In this document: positions 11,601-22,413 of the stretch, piece by piece
Layout: each line of letters begins with the position of its first letter
Numbering within the stretch: position 1 is the first letter of the stretch
DNA from: Alopecurus myosuroides
Taxonomy: Eukaryota; Streptophyta; Magnoliopsida; Poales; Poaceae
Assembly (NCBI GenBank): GCA_028641055.1
Contig: CM054060.1
Location: forward strand, 316,685,344-316,749,343
DNA length: 64,000 nucleotides
Direction of reading: 5' to 3'
Program-made: the position numbers and the translations under genes
Notes under the pieces: generated by a model
Databases searched by the model: none
What the model was told of the DNA's origin: nothing
Seen by the model: the letters and a program-made list of their open reading frames with translations, nothing else

Positions 11601-12410
11601 CGCACTGACATCACCGCTGATGTCAGCGACTTTTTTTTTCTTTTTCACACGTTCGCGTGCAAGGTGAGATGGGCTGGCCAGGTTTGCCCAATTAGTTTTT
11701 TTTTTCCCTTTTTCGGTTTTGCTTGTTTTATTAATATCTTTTAAATAAAATCTCCAAATGACACCAAACCAAATGCACTAGTTTTGTAAAAACAATATTA
11801 TTGTATTATGATATTTTTGTTAATATTTTAATCAACTAAAATTTTGACAAATTTAAATATTATTTTAACTACAAGTAGGCATTTGTGTCTATTTCCAAAA
11901 TAGTTCCAATTTGGCTTCAACAAAATTTTGGAAAATACTATACATTGTCATATTGATTTTAAAACACATTAGTTATATTCATACAAAATAATCTTGTTGA
12001 AACCTTTTTAATTATTTATATCCTTGATAAAATATTAATATATACATATACTTTCTTTGGGCTTTTAAAATAAGAATATCAAAATATTATTAAGGTTTAC
12101 GGTCCTCCATTTTAAAGTTCCATATATACATTTTCAAGACAATAATTTAGTTTGAAACATTTTTTTATTTAATAAATCTTGCTTTTAGATAATGTGAATT
12201 ACTATGCAAATGTATATATATTAGAAACGATATTGGGTATTTAGAAAATAGCGACTTATTTGTATTAGCAATTCCAAATACTTTGGAAAAGTCATATTAG
12301 AAATTTTGTGTTTAAAATTTATCAAATTTTAGTGGCTTGCATTGACAGAACAAAAGTTTCAATTTTTTTTTAGAGATTTTTAACTTTCCTAAAAAATCTG
12401 GGTTGTTACG
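8675..12410 (+). mobile_element. Solo-LTR-like insertion in the Copia gag, TSD TCCCA
   Basis: TCCCA at 8670-8674 and 12411-12415 flanks a 3736-bp block. The Copia gag frame continues across the block if it and one TSD copy are removed, which fixes the ends. The interior layout resembles the large LTR at 59088-63551 (a GCGG-A-rich start, GCAGCC...CAAGTG segments, then an AT-rich half), and it ends GGTTGTTACG. The left terminus is not a canonical TG; a TG-start candidate lies at 8701. It contains no coding domain. Confidence 0.75.
11580..11630. repeat. Cluster of TGACATCAGCG direct and inverted repeats
   Basis: Within about 50 bp, GCTGACATCAGC-like and CCGCTGATGTCAGCG sequences alternate in both orientations. 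The cluster could fold as a hairpin or cruciform inside the solo LTR. Confidence 0.7.
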
Positions 12411-12563
12411 TCCCATCAAGCAGGCCCATCACGTTAGCACCGGGAAACGCCGGGAGAACAAGTGCCTTCCAGAGGAGAGGAGAAAGTTTCTCCTCGTGAG
12501 TTGTTGAGCAGGAGATGATCTGAGAGCGACAGACAATGAGGCGATCAAGGTCAAAGAACTCAT
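12411..12563 (-). pseudogene. Copia gag, start-proximal part
   Basis: An ATG at 12563-12561 opens a minus frame (MSSLTLIAS) that reaches a QQLTRRNFLL segment. About five extra bases then shift the frame before the WKALVLPAF-like block typical of Copia gag. The sequence stops at the inserted LTR (12410) and resumes at 8674. Confidence 0.7.
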
Positions 12564-12805
12564 GGCGGTGGCATGGATCAACTAGGGTTTTTGATATTGG
12601 GTTTTTGGTATTGCTTTTGGTATTGGAGATCGGCGGCTAGGAATAAGCGGCAAGGTCTGGGATATTTGGGTTGTAAGCGGCAGCGTCTTCGGAGATCAGC
12701 GGTGGCAGCTCTCGGTATTGGATGGTTTTGGTTATTTGGGTGTGTGCCTATTCTGGCGGCGGCGGCGTTAGAGGTATCGAGGATCTTTGAGCGGAGGCGG
12801 CAGAG

Positions 12806-13048
12806 GGTCCTACGGTGGTGGCAGAGGTATTACGGCGGTGGCGGCTTCAATGTGATGCGGCGGCAGCTAGGTTTAGGAAGAGAGGCTCTGATACCATATT
12901 GTGAATAGGAGCAAACTATCCTCGATACCTCTTTGGTCCTGCGGTGGCGGCAGAGGTATTACGGCGGTGGCGGCTTCAATGTGATGCGGCGGCAGCTAGG
13001 TTTAGGAAGAGAGGCTCTGATACCATATTGTGAATAGGAGCAAACTAT
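12806..13048. repeat. 129-bp tandem duplication covering the Copia primer-binding site
   Basis: Bases 12806-12919 recur at 12935-13048 (offset 129) with a few mismatches, separated by 15 bp. Each copy carries the minus-strand primer site TGGTATCAGAGC (12896-12885 and 13025-13014) and the first bases of the LTR edge. A 12-bp inverted pair (12770-12781 and 12920-12931) borders the first copy. Confidence 0.9.
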
Positions 13049-13181
13049 GACCCCGTTAGGGGTACTGGTTACGTGTTATATATGCGATGGAAAACCCGCA
13101 CCAGTGGCAAATAGAATAGTGATACGAATATGAGTCAGAGTACTACTCCATAATCATAACCGTATACAAATACATTTAACG
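13029..13181 (-). repeat. Copia 5' LTR (minus strand), about 150 bp
   Basis: On the minus strand it ends ATTCACA two or three bases before the TGGTATCAGAGC primer site. The outer end is placed near 13181 at a CGTTAAATG motif, likely a mutated TGTTAAATG start. A TATATATG-like promoter motif lies within. With no 3' LTR for comparison, the outer boundary is approximate. Confidence 0.55.
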
Positions 13182-13738
13182 TTTTGGTCCACGGACCACG
13201 ATCGCCCCCCTCCCCCCAAACGGATCAAGGAGACATGCCGAGTTTCCCCAAACGTGGCCTAAGTTTGGTCCATGTTTGGATGGTCTGCGGACAACACATA
13301 CCCTCCCCGATCCGCTTGTCAGAGGCATTCTGTGCTCAAACCACCCCGCCGATGTGCCAGCGCTGCTGCCCACGCCATAGCTTCTGCATCCATACATCAT
13401 TGGCTCAGATTTGCGGGCCGCACACAGGCAGTCGTCCTGGCTATCTGCTCCGTCCTTCACAGACGTCGTCACCGACACAGTTGGCCGCCCACGGCTGCAC
13501 TCGACCGTGCGCCCATCGTCGGAGACCTCCCTCGCCTTTGCCGGCCGCGCCACCGCTCACGGCGTCCATTCCGACGCAATGACGATTTGTAGGTCCCGAC
13601 TAGCACCCTTGTCAGGCTAGCATAACTGAGAAGCGGACACAAACGCGTCGACCTTGCCCGCTCAACATGATGTGTACCACCTGTTCGACAATTTTTCGAG
13701 CCGAAGCAAGGTAGAGCAACGACCTTCGTTTTCTTTCA

Positions 13739-14112
13739 ATGGTCATTTGCTCACTACAGTTTCAATGTGATAGTGGCAGGCCTCATTCACAACTTTATTG
13801 AAGATACATTCAACATGAATTATCGAGGCTCGGTGTCGGGTCATACTGCGCCACTGGACCAGGACAAAGAAGGGGCAATGAGCAACTATGGAAAGATTAT
13901 TTCCATCCCTCCAATCCGACCTATCATGCAAATGTTTTTCGCCATCGGTTTCGGATGTCAAGGCATTTTTTCCTGCGTATTCTTGATGGCTTTAAGGAGT
14001 ATGAAAATTTATTTGAGTGCAAGCTATATGCCGCTGATAAGTTTGGCTTCTCTTCCTACCAGAAATGCACTGCAGCTACTCGGATGCTTGCATATGGTGT
14101 AGCAGGAGATCT
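13739..14112 (+). pseudogene. PIF/Harbinger transposase, N-terminal fragment
   Basis: The frame from the ATG at 13739 has an early in-frame TGA. It then gives LWKDYFHPSNPTYHANVF, a RMSRHFFLRILDGF segment and SSYQKCTAATRMLAYGVAGD, matching the helical N-terminal region of plant PIF/Harbinger transposases. It stops at GGAGATCTC, where a solo LTR inserts. The same frame sense resumes at 16314 (ATCTC, then a DEY motif). Non-functional. Confidence 0.8.
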
Positions 14113-15657
14113 CTATTGGATGTATGCGCAAAAGGCAATAATATTTATACATCTGTTTCATAATTATGATTCATATTACTATGATATAACTGACGTGATG
14201 CATTAATATGAGATTCAGAGGAAAACTCATGCTCATGTGTAGTAACATGAACACAGAAACAAACCATAGTCTTGCCTTTTACGACTAATTCATTCGATGT
14301 TTGATGATTATGTTTTCTTGGTCATGGAAATTGTTTATGTCAACATCAATGAATAGTATATTGTTGGAAAGGAACAATATGGCTTGGTATTCCCTAAGTA
14401 GATTGATACACTAAGAGATTCCACTAAGACATATTTGTCCCTAGAATCATATCACAACACGGTTATATTACAGTGCATCCTTTGACCATGAGGTTATTGG
14501 GATAATATATTCTGGAGGTTTTACTTTGGTGCTTTCAAGAGTCACACTGTAAACTGGGTGAACATAAAGATAGCTAATGGATAATTCTAAAGGAGTATAT
14601 TACCTCGATGTTCTAAGATGGGAATTGCTCCTACGTAAAAAGAGAGATACATACCTGGGCCCACTCTGTATTCTTGGTATCCATAAGTTCTACAAACAAT
14701 GCATGATGATGATACATCATGTGGGATATCATAATACAGTAACAAGAAAGAGGAACCTTACCGGATAACAAAACGGTTCAAAGGTATTAATGAACCAGAG
14801 ATTGTTTCACACGCAATACTAGAATCAATAGTCTCGGGTAAGTTCGGTATTGTGAGTAATGAGAGATTTGTATAATAACCAACATGTTCAGCAATATATT
14901 TATTTAGTATGTGGGATTCAATATGGGTGTCCACGGCCCCGCTATTGGTTATTGAAAAGGAAAGAGTTTCCAGTTTCATGTCCACACACTATCGAACCTC
15001 TAAAGGAAACACACTTAAGTTTGGGCTTATTTTTGTGTATATGGGTAGGTTCAGATCAACTAGGAGTATCATCTGAACGGTGTTTCTGAGTGATAGATAT
15101 ATTTTACATATATTGGAGAGAACTTATAACGAGGGCATGAGATGTCCTAGAGTGATAGAAACAGTTCCTATTACTACCGGAATTTATTTCGGAGTTGTTA
15201 TGAAAGAGAAATTGAGGCTGCATGCTTTACAGAGCAAATGTAAGGGCATGAGATGTCTCGAGATGTCGTAAATATATTTATGACATTGTTAGATAATATC
15301 AATGATTTTATCTATAGGGGTTACGTGGTTCCGGACAAGTTTCAGAGACTTTCCATATAAAGGGGGAGTATAGGGAGGGGCAAATTCCCCCTCATGGCTT
15401 TGCCCTAATTTTGCGGACTACCGGGTGGGCCCTAGTGGCTCCATAAAATGGTACTCATCGTCCTGGTATTTTTCATTGATTTTATTGAAGATAAAAAGGA
15501 AAAATAAAAAAGGGAAAAAGAAAATAGGAAGGGAGAGAAGAGGTGGAGGTGGACTCCACCTCCAATGCAAGTTGGGTTAGGAGGGTGGTGCGGCCAAGTC
15601 CCTCCTATCACAACTAGGACTTACCTCCCTTATGGCAAGTCTCTCCCCTCTTCCCAC

Positions 15658-15665
15658 TATATAAA
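15658..15665 (+). promoter_or_regulatory. TATA box of the solo BARE/Angela-like LTR
   Basis: CACTATATAAAGC is in the same place as CACTATATAATCC in the two related LTRs (23878 and 57744), about 75-80 bp before the TAATTAGAG array. Confidence 0.6.
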
Positions 15666-15730
15666 GCACCCCAAGGATCCAAGCAAAACACACAATTGAC
15701 TCTCAAGCCTCTCTCTATTTCTATAGAAGA

Positions 15731-15870
15731 ATTAAAGGACTAACTAGAGCTTCTAATTAGAGCACTTCTAATTGAATTAGAGATTTCTATAATAATTAGA
15801 AGACTAATTAGAGCCTTTCTAATTGAGTTAGAGCTTCCTCTAATTTAATTAGATCTACTTCTAATTAGGT
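15731..15870. repeat. TAATTAGAG palindromic array (copy in solo LTR)
   Basis: Variants of CTAATTAGAGC and its near-complement GCTCTAATTAG recur at short intervals downstream of the TATA box. A pure CT microsatellite follows at about 15910-15944. Confidence 0.85.
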
Positions 15871-15909
15871 TGAGGTGTTCCTCTTCCGATTAGACCTAGC
15901 TTCTAATTA

Positions 15910-15940
<31 letters not shown>

Positions 15941-16313
15941 TCTCATGTTTTGAGAACTCCACCTTCATATACACCTGCAATACCAAGTCCTGGATGGCGA
16001 AGCACTACAGAATTTGCCCCGACGTATGTGTGCATACTGTTAGAGGGGTAACACGTGAGACCCTCGCTCTGCTGGATCATGGTGCTGGATATGGGGAGTC
16101 GGCAACATCCTCACCCACAGGCTTATGCATGAAGATCTTCAAAGGGATTCATCGACATCGTCATCGACACCTCTTCTGATACTACAGTGTCTAGTACATG
16201 ATATCGAGAACTAGATCTTGTAATTTATATTCACTTGTATGTGCATAGTAAGGTCTTGATTGTTGCATAGCAAGTTTGGCGAAAAAATTAAATTCTCGTC
16301 GCACAACCCAGCA

Positions 16314-16893
16314 ATCTCATCGATGAGTATTTGTGCTGCCACTTGCATCCAGTCAATGCTCAGGTTCTGCAAAGTAGTTGTTCGACTGTTTGGCAAGGAG
16401 TACTTGCAAGAGACAATCGTTGAACATAGTCAACATTTATTGTCAATCAACGAGGCAAGAGGCTTCCCTAGGATGCTTGGCATCATAGATTGCATGCACT
16501 GGGAGTGGAAGAACTGTCCATTTACTTGGCATGGACAATACAAGGGGCACTTCCACAAATGCACAATCATTCTTGAAGCCGTTGTGTCCCAATATCTAGA
16601 TTTGGCATTCATTTTTTTGGCATGGTAGGTACTCACAATGACATCAATGTTCTTCAACGCGCTCTTGTGTTTTATAGGCTTTTCGAGGTAAATTCTCCAT
16701 AGGTATACTATCAGGTGAATGTCCATCCTTACACAAAGGGGTACTGTCTTGCCGACGACATCTACTCTCTGCGGTCTACATTTGTGAAGACAATCCGCCA
16801 GCCAAGAAGGAGCACAAGTGTTCTCAACATCAAAAGGCCTGAAGAAAGGACATGGAGCGAGCATTTGGTGTGCTCTAATATCTTTGGGCTATT
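16314..16893 (+). pseudogene. PIF/Harbinger transposase, catalytic middle fragment
   Basis: Plus-strand frames contain TCIQSMLRFCKVVVRLFG and MLGIIDCMHWEWKNCPF, holding the first catalytic Asp. THNDINVLQ in a shifted frame near 16635 holds the second Asp, and KDMERAFGVL near 16850 holds the catalytic Glu. These are the DDE residues of DDE_Tnp_4 transposases, which cut and paste the element at TWA targets. Several frameshifts and a stop break it, and it ends at TTTGGGCTATT, where LTR sequence starts. Confidence 0.85.
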
Positions 16894-18298
16894 TGATACG
16901 TCCAAAACGTATCTCCTTTTCTGAACACTTTTCTTATTGTTTTCCTCTAAACTTGTGAGTTTTGAATACCGCTAACATGGACTAACGCTTTTTTCAGCAG
17001 AATTATCTTGGTGTCTCGTTTTTATGCAGAAAAACCAACTTTCAGGAAAATGCCCAGAAAAGACCCCATTGGGCTTATATAACCAGAAGATCCCAGGAGC
17101 CACAAGGAGACCCGGAGAGGGGCTAGGAGGGGGCTAGACCACCCCTGGGCGCGCCCCCTAGGCCGCGCCGCCTGGTGGTGTGGGACCCCCAGGCACCCCC
17201 TCGGGCTCTTCTTTCGACTACTTATGCCCCTTTACCCTAAAACACGAGGGGGTTCGTCATATTCCACAGAAACAAAACAGAGCGTTGCCGCCATGCTGAA
17301 AGTCAATTCGGGGATCAGAAGTTCCTGTTCTGGCACCCTGCCGTGACGGGGATTCGAAGGAGACCATCGCCATTGACACCGCCACTCCTTCTCCATCAAA
17401 CATCCATGATTCCCCCGTACTTGTGTGAGTAAAACCCGCTGTAGGCTGAGAGGGATGGAAGGTATTGGATGAGATTGATCATGTAATAATGCCAGATTGT
17501 TAGGGAATAGTGCCTAGTATCCGTTGTTAGTGTTTTCTACCGTTGTTGCAACTTGTTATTCTTAATGCTTGTCACTAGGGACTGAGTGCCATGATTTCAG
17601 ATCTGAACATGTTATAGTTTCATAAGTATAATTATGTTTCTCGATCATACCTGCAAGTTGTTTCCACATGTCATTGTCCGGAACCCGAGGCTCCAAAGTG
17701 ACAACACATGGGACAACCGGAGGGGATGGATGTGATGTGAGGATCACATGTGTTCACAGAGTGTTAATGCTTTGCTCCGGTGCTTTATTAAAATGAGCAC
17801 CTTAATTACCAGTAGTTTCCCTAGAGGCCCCGCTGCCACGGGCTGGTAGGACAAAATATGTTGTGCAAGTTTCTCACTGCGAGCACATATGACTATGTTG
17901 GAACACATGCCTATGGTTTGCCTAGAACTTGTATGCTTTATTATTATTATTATTATTATCTGCAATGCCCATGTTATTATTATTAGATGACCTTTGTTAT
18001 CCATGCAACGCCCATTCATCCATTCCCTCTATGCCTACGGTACTTTTCATCCTGTTGTTTTCCATGATTACTACTGTTGTTACTATTTTACTCCTGCTGT
18101 TATTTTATTTCTACTGCTGCTATAAAACCGTTACCACTGATAAATTGTTGCGAGCAAGTCTACTTTCAGGTGCAGCTGAATTGCAACTCAGTTGTTAAAA
18201 CTAATAAATATTCTTTGGCTCCTCTTGTATCGAATCAGTAAATTTGGGTTTTACTTCCCTCGAAGACTGTTACAATCCCCTATACTTGTGGGTCATCA
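16894..18298 (+). repeat. 5' LTR of an Athila-like Ty3 element
   Basis: It begins TGATACGTCC at 16894 and ends GGGTCATCA at 18298, just before a tRNA-Asp primer site. It is 1405 bp with a GC-rich central part and a (TTA)n microsatellite at about 17938-17960. No matching plus-strand 3' LTR was found in the window, and there is no TSD at the left edge. Confidence 0.75.
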
Positions 18299-18309
18299 AG
18301 ACTATTTTC

Positions 18310-18327
18310 TGGCGCCGTTGCCTGGGA
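18310..18327 (+). other. Primer-binding site, tRNA-Asp type
   Basis: TGGCGCCGTTGCCTGGGA follows the LTR end by 11 bp. Athila-clade elements prime with tRNA-Asp at TGGCGCCGTTGCCGGGGA, so one base differs. Confidence 0.8.
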
Positions 18328-18386
18328 GCATAGCTTTATTTATTTGCTCACTTGATCATGATATTGTTCGCTGCAAGCCTTTCATC

Positions 18387-19310
18387 ATGGGCAAGACTCG
18401 TGATGGAAAGGTCTCTATATTAACTTCCACTACAAGGATAGGTACAACTCTGAACACCTCTGTTGCTCCTGATTCACTGTCTGTTATGAGTAAGCTTCTT
18501 ACTCCACCACATGCTACACGTACTATTACTTTTGCCGAGTCTGAAAATGTTTCTGATACTTTTGATGATGCTTCTACTGTGATTGATGATACTGGTTCTC
18601 TAGGCCATTTCCTAGATTCTACTATTGCTAAATCCAAACAAATTGAAAATGCTGAAATTTCTGTTGAAAATGGTAGTACACCTGTTAATTCACCCGAGCC
18701 TATTGATGATCATGATGAAACCTATATTGAACTTAATGATGATTTTATTAAAGAATCTCAAGCTACTACTGGTGCAAGTGATCTTAAGAGTCTTCTTGCA
18801 AGACATGCTGTGAAATATAAATCTTCGCTTGATGCTAAGTTTGCCACATCTCCCATACACATTAGAGACAAGGATTATGATTTCTCTCTAGATTTATCTT
18901 ACATATCTATTGTTGAGAAGGAACCTTTTTGTGGAACTGAAAGTAAAAGTGCTATGGAACACATGAATGAGCTTTCATCTTTGAGTAGTTTATTTTCTGA
19001 TGATACTAAGCTGCGTACTTATTTTGTTACCAAGATCTTCCCTTTCTCATTGAAACATGAAGCTAAAACTTGGTTTAACAATCTGTCACCTGGATTTATT
19101 ACTAATCCTATGGATTTGGTTAATGATTTTTTTCAAAAATATTTTCCTGCTAGTGCCCAACATGTTGCTTTGCAGGATATCTTTAACTTTGAGCAAATTG
19201 AAGGAGAAAAATTGCCCGAATCTTGGAGAAGGTTTTGTTCTTTGATAAGAGCTAGCCCTGGATATTCATTACCTAAAAATGAGCTCCTAGATATATTTAT
19301 AATGGACTAA
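18387..19310 (+). pseudogene. Athila-like gag, N-terminal part
   Basis: A 307-codon frame starts MGKTRDGKVSIL just after the primer site. It carries the retrotransposon gag core (FPFSLKHEAKTWFNN, FFQKYFPAS and EGEKLPESWRRFCSLIR). At about 19300 the frame shifts: the expected NGLTVES-type continuation is in another frame, and this one stops at TAA. Gag forms the particle that packages the RNA. The start is inferred from its position and sequence. Confidence 0.8.
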
Positions 19311-20879
19311 CTGTTGAATCTAGGACATACCTGGATAGTTGTGCTGGTTGTGTTTTTAGGGAAAGAACTACAGAAGAAGCTGAGGAATTAATGACTAAAA
19401 TAGCCAAAATAATGATGATTGGAATATAACTGAGCATACACTTACACCAGAGCCAACACCAATACCAACAACCAAGAAGAGAGGTATTATTGAATTAAAT
19501 GATGAAGTGATGAAGGAAGCCAAGAAATCTCTTAAAGAGAGGGGTATTAAATCTGAAGATGTGAAGAATTTACCTCCTATAGAAGAATTATGTAAGCCTA
19601 TTCCTCATCCATCAACAATTGAGGTACACTCTCTCCAATACTTTGATAATAGAGATATTCCCTACTCTAAACCTCCTGATAAATGCTTAGATGAATTTGA
19701 TAATTATGTTGTTAAGCAAGATAATATTAATATGAGAGTGAAAAACCACCTTATGGAAAACTCTAGAGCTATTGATAATTTGCATGGTATTATTGAGAGA
19801 ACCTCTAATGATGTTAAAATGCTTGGTAATTTTTTTCATATGGTTCAAACTCAAATTGATCAACTTACTAAAGTGCAAAAATATATGCTAGCTAATGCTT
19901 ATAGAGAGAAACATGTTTGTGAAATAATTACTAGAAGTGGTATCTCTACACAAGATCCCTTGTATCCTGAAGAACCCCTTAAAAGAATTGAACAAGATTC
20001 TCATCAACCTAAAAATAATAGTTCTCCTTCTAAGAAAAAGAAGAAGAGACATAAAACTGTTGTAGAATCTCCTGAACCTGCTAAAGATCCTAATAGTATA
20101 TCTATTTATGATGCTGAAACTGAAAGTGGTAATGATAGAAGTGATCATTCTGATAAAGAAGAAACTGTAGCAGAACCTGAAAAGCAAACTAAAACTGTGA
20201 AGTATACTAAGGAGGATTTCATTGCCAATAAACATGATAAAGAAAGAGAGCCTTGGGTACAAAAAGTAATGCCTTTTCCTAATAAGAAACACAAATCTAA
20301 GGAAGAAGAACATTATAATAAATTATGTGAGTGGATGAAACCTTTGTTTTTGCAAATTCCTTTGACTAATGCTATTAAACTGCCCTCTTATTCAAAATAT
20401 ATGAAAGATATTGTCTCAAACAAAAGGAAAATTACTAATGAGGAAATTTCCACTATGCTTGCTAATTACTCTTTTAATGGTAAGCTTCCAAACAAGCTTG
20501 GAGACCCTGGTATTCCAACTATTCCTTGTTCCATTAAAAACAATTATTTTAGAACTGCTTTATGTGATTTGGGAGCTGGAGTTAGTGTTATGTCTTTCTC
20601 TCTTTATAGGAGACTCACTCTTGAATAATTATTACCTATTGATGTATATTTACAAATGGCTGATAAATCCACTTTTATTCCTGTTGGTATATGTGAGAAT
20701 GTTCCTGTTCAAGTTGCTACTAGTTGTTTGATATTAACTGACTTTGTTGTGTTGGAAATGCCTAAAGATGATAATATGTCTATTATTCCTGGGAGACCTT
20801 TTCTTAACACTGCAGGGGCTGTTATTGATTGCAACCAAGGAAAAGTAACATTTAGTGTTAATGATAAAGAGCATACTGG
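19311..20879 (+). pseudogene. Athila-like gag C-terminus and protease, truncated before RT
   Basis: After the frameshift, gag sequence continues (a CAGCVFRERTTEEAEELM segment). A Lys/Glu-rich region follows from 19507, then an aspartic protease with DLGAGVSVMS (Asp codon at 20566) and IIPGRPFLNTAGAVID. An in-frame TAA at 20626-20628 interrupts the protease. Homology ends at about 20879 within the VNDKEHT segment, where LTR sequence of opposite orientation begins. No RT, RNase H or integrase follows. Confidence 0.8.
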
Positions 20880-21389
20880 TGTAGAGCCCTCCGGTGATGA
20901 ATTCCCCTCCCGGAAGGGTGCCAGGAAGAGCTCTAGAACCCCCCGAACTAGGGTTGACGATGACGGTGGCCTCGGGTGTTTTTCATGGAAACGATTTCTG
21001 TTTTTAGGGTTAACCTCCCGAGAGGAATAAATAGGCGAAAGGGAAACGTCGGTGGGCGGCCAGGGAGCCCACACCACCCCTGGACGCGACCAAGGGGGGG
21101 GGGGCGCCACCCTATGGTGTGGGGCCCCTGCGGCCCCCCTCCGAACTATGTGTGCGCGACAGATTTCCAAGACCTCCGAGCTTCGAATCGTCCAATTCCG
21201 AGAATATTTCCCGAACAACTTTTCTGAAACTAAAAACAGCAGAAAACAGGAACTGGCTCTGTGGCATCTTGTCAATAGGTTAGTCACAGAAAATCGATAA
21301 AAATTGCATAAAGTGTATAGCAAACATGTAGCATATAGTATGAAAACAACATGGAACATTAGAAATTATGGATACATTTATGACGTATC
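20880..21389 (-). repeat. Partial LTR of an Athila-like element (minus orientation)
   Basis: It ends GACGTATCA at 21389, so on the minus strand it starts TGATACGTC. It is followed by ACATCCCCAAGCTT, which on the minus strand is the polypurine tract AAGCTTGGGGATGT. It is therefore a 3' LTR, truncated at 20880. It is strongly similar to 21825-22413. Confidence 0.75.
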
Positions 21390-21824
21390 AACATCCCCAA
21401 GCTTAGTTCCTACTCGTCCTTGAGTAGGTAAACGATAAAAAAATTTCTTAGGTGACAGGATACCAACATAAACTTGATCACCATAGTGATGAATAAAGGT
21501 TGTGGTTTATAGTTCATATCAAATAGAATAATGTATAAACCATTCGGAATAACAAGGTAAATCTTTTCAATGAATCAATACTAAAAGACAATCAACCGTG
21601 CAATGGTTTATTAAATATGATTTAAGCTTCAAGAATAACAATATAATCATCGAAGGCATCAAACTCTCACAACAACTCCTGTTAGGATCAAGTCAAGAAA
21701 TAACAATATGCACGTAGGAAAATCATTAAGATATTTGTGCACTCAAAACAAGCAAGCGTTCTGTATTGGTCCCTGGCACCAGGATGTTATGGCTAAAAGA
21801 ACATTATGGGGAGAGAACAACCAT
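21390..21824 (-). mobile_element. 3'-end internal fragment of the minus-strand Athila-like element
   Basis: The polypurine tract and following sequence match the same region of the complete element at 30387-30800 (shared TAGTTCCTACTCGTCC and TTGGTCCCTGGCACC segments). It is non-coding. Confidence 0.65.
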
Positions 21825-22413
21825 CTAGCTACTGCTATTGACCCGTAGTCCAAGTATGAACTACTCACGCATCATTCTGGAGGCGGGCATGGTGGTGTAG
21901 AGCCCTCCGGTGATGATTCCCTTCCCGACAGGGTGCCAGGGAGAGCTCCAGAACACTCCTGAACTAGGGTTGACGATGACGGCGGCCTCAGGTGTTTTTT
22001 CGTGGAAAAGGCTTCCGTTTTTGGGTTAACCTCCCGAGAGGAATAAATAGGCGAAAGGGCAATGTCGGTGGGCCGCCAGGGGGTCCCACACCACCCCTGG
22101 GCACAGCCAATGGGGGTGCCGCCCAATGGTGTGGGGGCCCCTGTGCTCCCCCTCCGGATCCCCTCCGGACTCCGTGTGCGTGACAGATTTCTAAGACCTC
22201 CGAGCTTCAAATCGTCCAATTCCGAGAATATTTCCAGAACAACTTTTCTGAAACTAAAGACAACAGAAAACATGAACTAGCTCTCTGGCATCTTGTCAAT
22301 AGGATAGTCCCAGAAAATCGATAAAATGGCATAAAGTGTATAGAAAACATGTAGCATATAGCATGAAAAAAACATGGAACATCAGAAATTATGGATATGT
22401 TTATTACGTATCA
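21825..22413 (-). repeat. Second partial LTR of the Athila-like family (minus orientation)
   Basis: It repeats the 20880-21389 sequence with a longer left part and ends TTACGTATCA at 22413, directly against BARE/Angela-like LTR sequence. There is no primer site on its left, so it is also truncated. Confidence 0.65.

Larger units (their letters stand above)
4835..13181 (-). mobile_element. Decayed Ty1/Copia retrotransposon, 3' truncated, split by an LTR-like insertion
   Basis: On the minus strand the order is short 5' LTR (13181-13029), initiator-Met tRNA primer site, leader, gag, zinc knuckle, protease, integrase, reverse transcriptase and part of RNase H. This is the Ty1/Copia order (integrase before RT). 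The 3' end is missing: RNase H stops just after a TRPDLSF motif at about 4835, where LINE sequence begins, so there is no 3' LTR. The interval 8675-12410 is a later insertion. Confidence 0.85.
14113..16313 (+). mobile_element. Solo LTR, BARE/Angela-like Copia family, TSD ATCTC
   Basis: ATCTC at 14108-14112 and 16314-16318 flanks the 2201-bp block exactly, and the transposase frame resumes across it. It begins TATTGGATGTATGCGC (a G-to-A change from a TGTTGG-type start, followed by the GGCAATAAT motif of BARE/Angela LTRs) and ends CCCAGCA. A promoter TATATAAA lies at 15658, followed by a TAATTAGAG-rich leader and a (CT)n tract. It is homologous to the LTRs at 22414 and 56145. Confidence 0.85.
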
